In this document: piece after piece, positions 62,517 to 64,000 of the stretch
How the letters are laid out: every line of letters starts with the position of its first letter
Position numbering within the stretch: the first letter of the stretch is position 1
Notes under the pieces: model-generated
Databases searched by the model: none
What the model saw: only the letters and a program-made list of their open reading frames with translations
Told to the model about the DNA's origin: nothing
Origin: an uncultured Alteromonas sp.
GTDB taxonomy: Bacteria; Pseudomonadota; Gammaproteobacteria; Enterobacterales; Alteromonadaceae
DNA length: 64,000 nt
NCBI RefSeq assembly: GCF_913058315.1
Contig: NZ_CAJXQY010000002.1
Coordinates: forward strand, 1 to 64,000
Reading direction: 5' to 3'
Program-made: the position numbers and the translations under genes

Positions 62517-64000
62517 TTAATCAGCCTGCAGCGACAACTCCACACTGCTCGACTGCGACTGCAGATGCTCCCGGCTATTAAGTAAAAACAGGCGTCCTGC
62601 ATCTATCTGAGCCTGATTGACCAAATAGGCTTTTACTCGTTTGCCGCGCTCCTGGGCCAGTGCTGCCAGCTCACTCTCGGGAATGGTAATACCGTCTCTT
62701 AAGCGATTGTACATCGCAATATGCAGGGCCCGTGTGACCTGCTGTTCGTTAACCGGTTCGTCGTGGTTATTTTGCAGTTGCGCCCGGATCCGCTGTTGTT
62801 CGTCCTGAACAGGAACCTCAAGTGTTTCGCTGAACAGAGTTTCCAGCGCACTCGCCAGCGGCCCTTCAAGGGGCACATTACTGGCAGAGAAGTTATCGGG
62901 TAAAGCATCCTGTCCACTGCGTTCAAGTAGTTGCTGGTGCAATTGCGCCACGGCAAGTTCCCGGGCGTCGCTCACTGCATCGACCGTGCCCTCAATACTT
63001 ACCCGTAAGCCCGGTCGCTTATTCAGCGCTTCGGCCAGCGTAATAAGGCGCTGTGTAGCTTGTTCATTAAGCGATTCCTGACCAGCCGCGAAATCGACCC
63101 GGTTAAGTTCATCCTCACTGCCCACCAGACTGGCCAGAAAGGTAAACGGCGCGGTCACGGCTTTGGTGATCAGGTTACCCAGGGCGTTTAATATAATCGA
63201 GCCGAAATTGAAATCCGGATTATCCAGATCGCCAGACACCTCAAGCCCCAAATCAATCACCCCGTCATTATCCTGAAGTAATGCCACGGCAAGGCCTAGC
63301 GGCAAACTCAGCGCCTGCTCCGAATCACTTTTTCTGCCCAGCGTAAGCTGATCAATCACCACGTGATTATTGCCGTCGAGCTCACTGTTTTGCACCTTGT
63401 AGCGAACATCCAGCGACAACAGTCCTTTATCGATGTAATACCCCATGTAAGTGCCTGAATAAGGGTTCACCGAGGTGAGCTCAGCCCCCTCAACGGCAAA
63501 ATCCAGATCGAGGAACAGTTCTTCCAGCAAGGGGTTAATTTCGCCCTTGAGTGAAACCGGCGCGTAGCTGTCTATCTTACCGTTTATGGCAACTTTCGCA
63601 GCACTCCCAGCATCGGAGGTGAGTTGTTCAATAGAACCGTTTAACGACTCAAGACTTGATGCAAACTGTGGTGTTAAGGACTCATCAGCAAAGTAAGCAC
63701 TGCCGTTATTAAGATTAATGACCCCGATGCTGATTGCTAACGGAGAGCCTTCAGCTTCGCCGGTTTCTGGCTTATCAACAGAACCTCCCTCAGCGTCGTC
63801 TGCACTTTCACCACTACGTAGAATCGCACCGATATTGGTACGTTTTTGCTCGTCGATAAGAATTTTTGCGTAGGGCTCAGTGACATTAACCGAGGCGATA
63901 TCCAGCGTATTTTCATCCAGACTAAAGCGCAACCCGGCTATGTCCAGGGTTTGCCATTTTACTAATGGCTCGTAGTGCAACCCATCCAGAATGGTCAGAT
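62517..64000 (-). CDS. DUF748/AsmA-like protein, C-terminal part
   Basis: The reading frame is open at the right window edge, so only the last 494 or so residues are seen. They include the DUF748 pattern (LDFAVEGAELTSVNPYSGTYMGYYIDKGLLSLDVRYKVQNSELDG) and GNLITKAVTAPFTFLASLVG, then a C-terminal domain with RVSIEGTVDAVSDARELAVAQ, an OmpA-like echo. Such proteins are large, inner-membrane anchored and resemble AsmA-type lipid-transport proteins; the function is inferred. Its stop lies at the upstream edge of the cassette array. Confidence 0.8.
   Translation of the reverse strand, partial: LTILDGLHYEPLVKWQTLDIAGLRFSLDENTLDIASVNVTEPYAKILIDEQKRTNIGAILRSGESADDAEGGSVDKPETGEAEGSPLAISIGVINLNNGSAYFADESLTPQFASSLESLNGSIEQLTSDAGSAAKVAINGKIDSYAPVSLKGEINPLLEELFLDLDFAVEGAELTSVNPYSGTYMGYYIDKGLLSLDVRYKVQNSELDGNNHVVIDQLTLGRKSDSEQALSLPLGLAVALLQDNDGVIDLGLEVSGDLDNPDFNFGSIILNALGNLITKAVTAPFTFLASLVGSEDELNRVDFAAGQESLNEQATQRLITLAEALNKRPGLRVSIEGTVDAVSDARELAVAQLHQQLLERSGQDALPDNFSASNVPLEGPLASALETLFSETLEVPVQDEQQRIRAQLQNNHDEPVNEQQVTRALHIAMYNRLRDGITIPESELAALAQERGKRVKAYLVNQAQIDAGRLFLLNSREHLQSQSSSVELSLQAD

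Overview
The window looks like chromosome from a marine gammaproteobacterium of the Alteromonadales, most likely family Alteromonadaceae. This rests on close protein similarity to Escherichia/Vibrio/Shewanella-type housekeeping genes (recalled by eye, no search run), on E. coli-like local gene order, and on a mid-range G+C. The DNA is gene-dense, with few long gaps, no rRNA operon, no CRISPR array and no complete insertion sequence.

Layout. 1-2.1 kb: end of a DUF2059 gene, two phasin-like genes and fadR. 2.5-5.2 kb: nhaB, dsbB and an acetyltransferase, divergent from fadR as in E. coli. 5.2-6.8 kb: a small accessory patch of unknown membrane genes and non-coding DNA. 6.9-17.3 kb (minus strand): ycgN, an FAH-family gene, an MltB-like transglycosylase, ycgL, rnd, fadD, an alpha/beta hydrolase, an Slp/YeaY lipoprotein, tsaB and yoaA. 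17.4-23.3 kb: a GH13 glycosidase, a TauE/SafE permease, DUF2244 and TraB/GumN proteins, and a MetOD1-like sensor coupled to a diguanylate cyclase. 23.4-28.7 kb: a stand-alone EF-G paralogue, then rlmM, a DUF423 gene, a hydrolase and gcvA. 28.9-38.0 kb: kdsA, sirB2, an inserted REC/HD-GYP-like regulator, prmC, prfA and hemA, divergent from lolB-ispE-tRNA-Gln-prs. 38.1-45.4 kb: a 7TMR-DISM diguanylate cyclase, an MscS channel, a frameshifted hydrolase, a lipoprotein, then rplY-pth-ychF. 45.6-51.2 kb: tRNA-Met/Leu/Gln, an esterase, an AGCS symporter, an AhpD-like protein with a divergent TetR regulator, and ubiF. 51.5-56.9 kb: miaB-ybeZ-ybeY-corC-lnt. 57.0-59.0 kb: an amidohydrolase and ibpA. 59.1-62.5 kb: an accessory array. 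62.5-64 kb: the C-terminal part of an AsmA/DUF748-like protein that runs off the window.

The most striking region is 59.1-62.5 kb. Six small, mostly unrecognised genes all lie on the minus strand. Five intervals between or after them are 75-115 bp imperfect palindromes bounded by integron-type core boxes, and in five genes the stop codon sits inside the box. No integrase is visible. I interpret this as a cassette array lacking an integrase in the visible sequence (a CALIN).

Regulation is readable in several places. A FadR-box-like site overlaps the fadD promoter start region and a weaker one lies upstream of fadR. A ROSE-like RNA thermometer hairpin hides the ibpA ribosome binding site. Two TetR-type palindromes lie between the TetR gene and its AhpD-like neighbour. 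The rplY leader folds into two hairpins, and a hairpin plus U-rich tract abuts the rnd start codon, as I recall for E. coli rnd. The fadR, fadD and phasin genes suggest a cell that uses fatty acids and may store polyhydroxyalkanoate. The several diguanylate cyclase and HD-GYP-like proteins suggest cyclic-di-GMP signalling.
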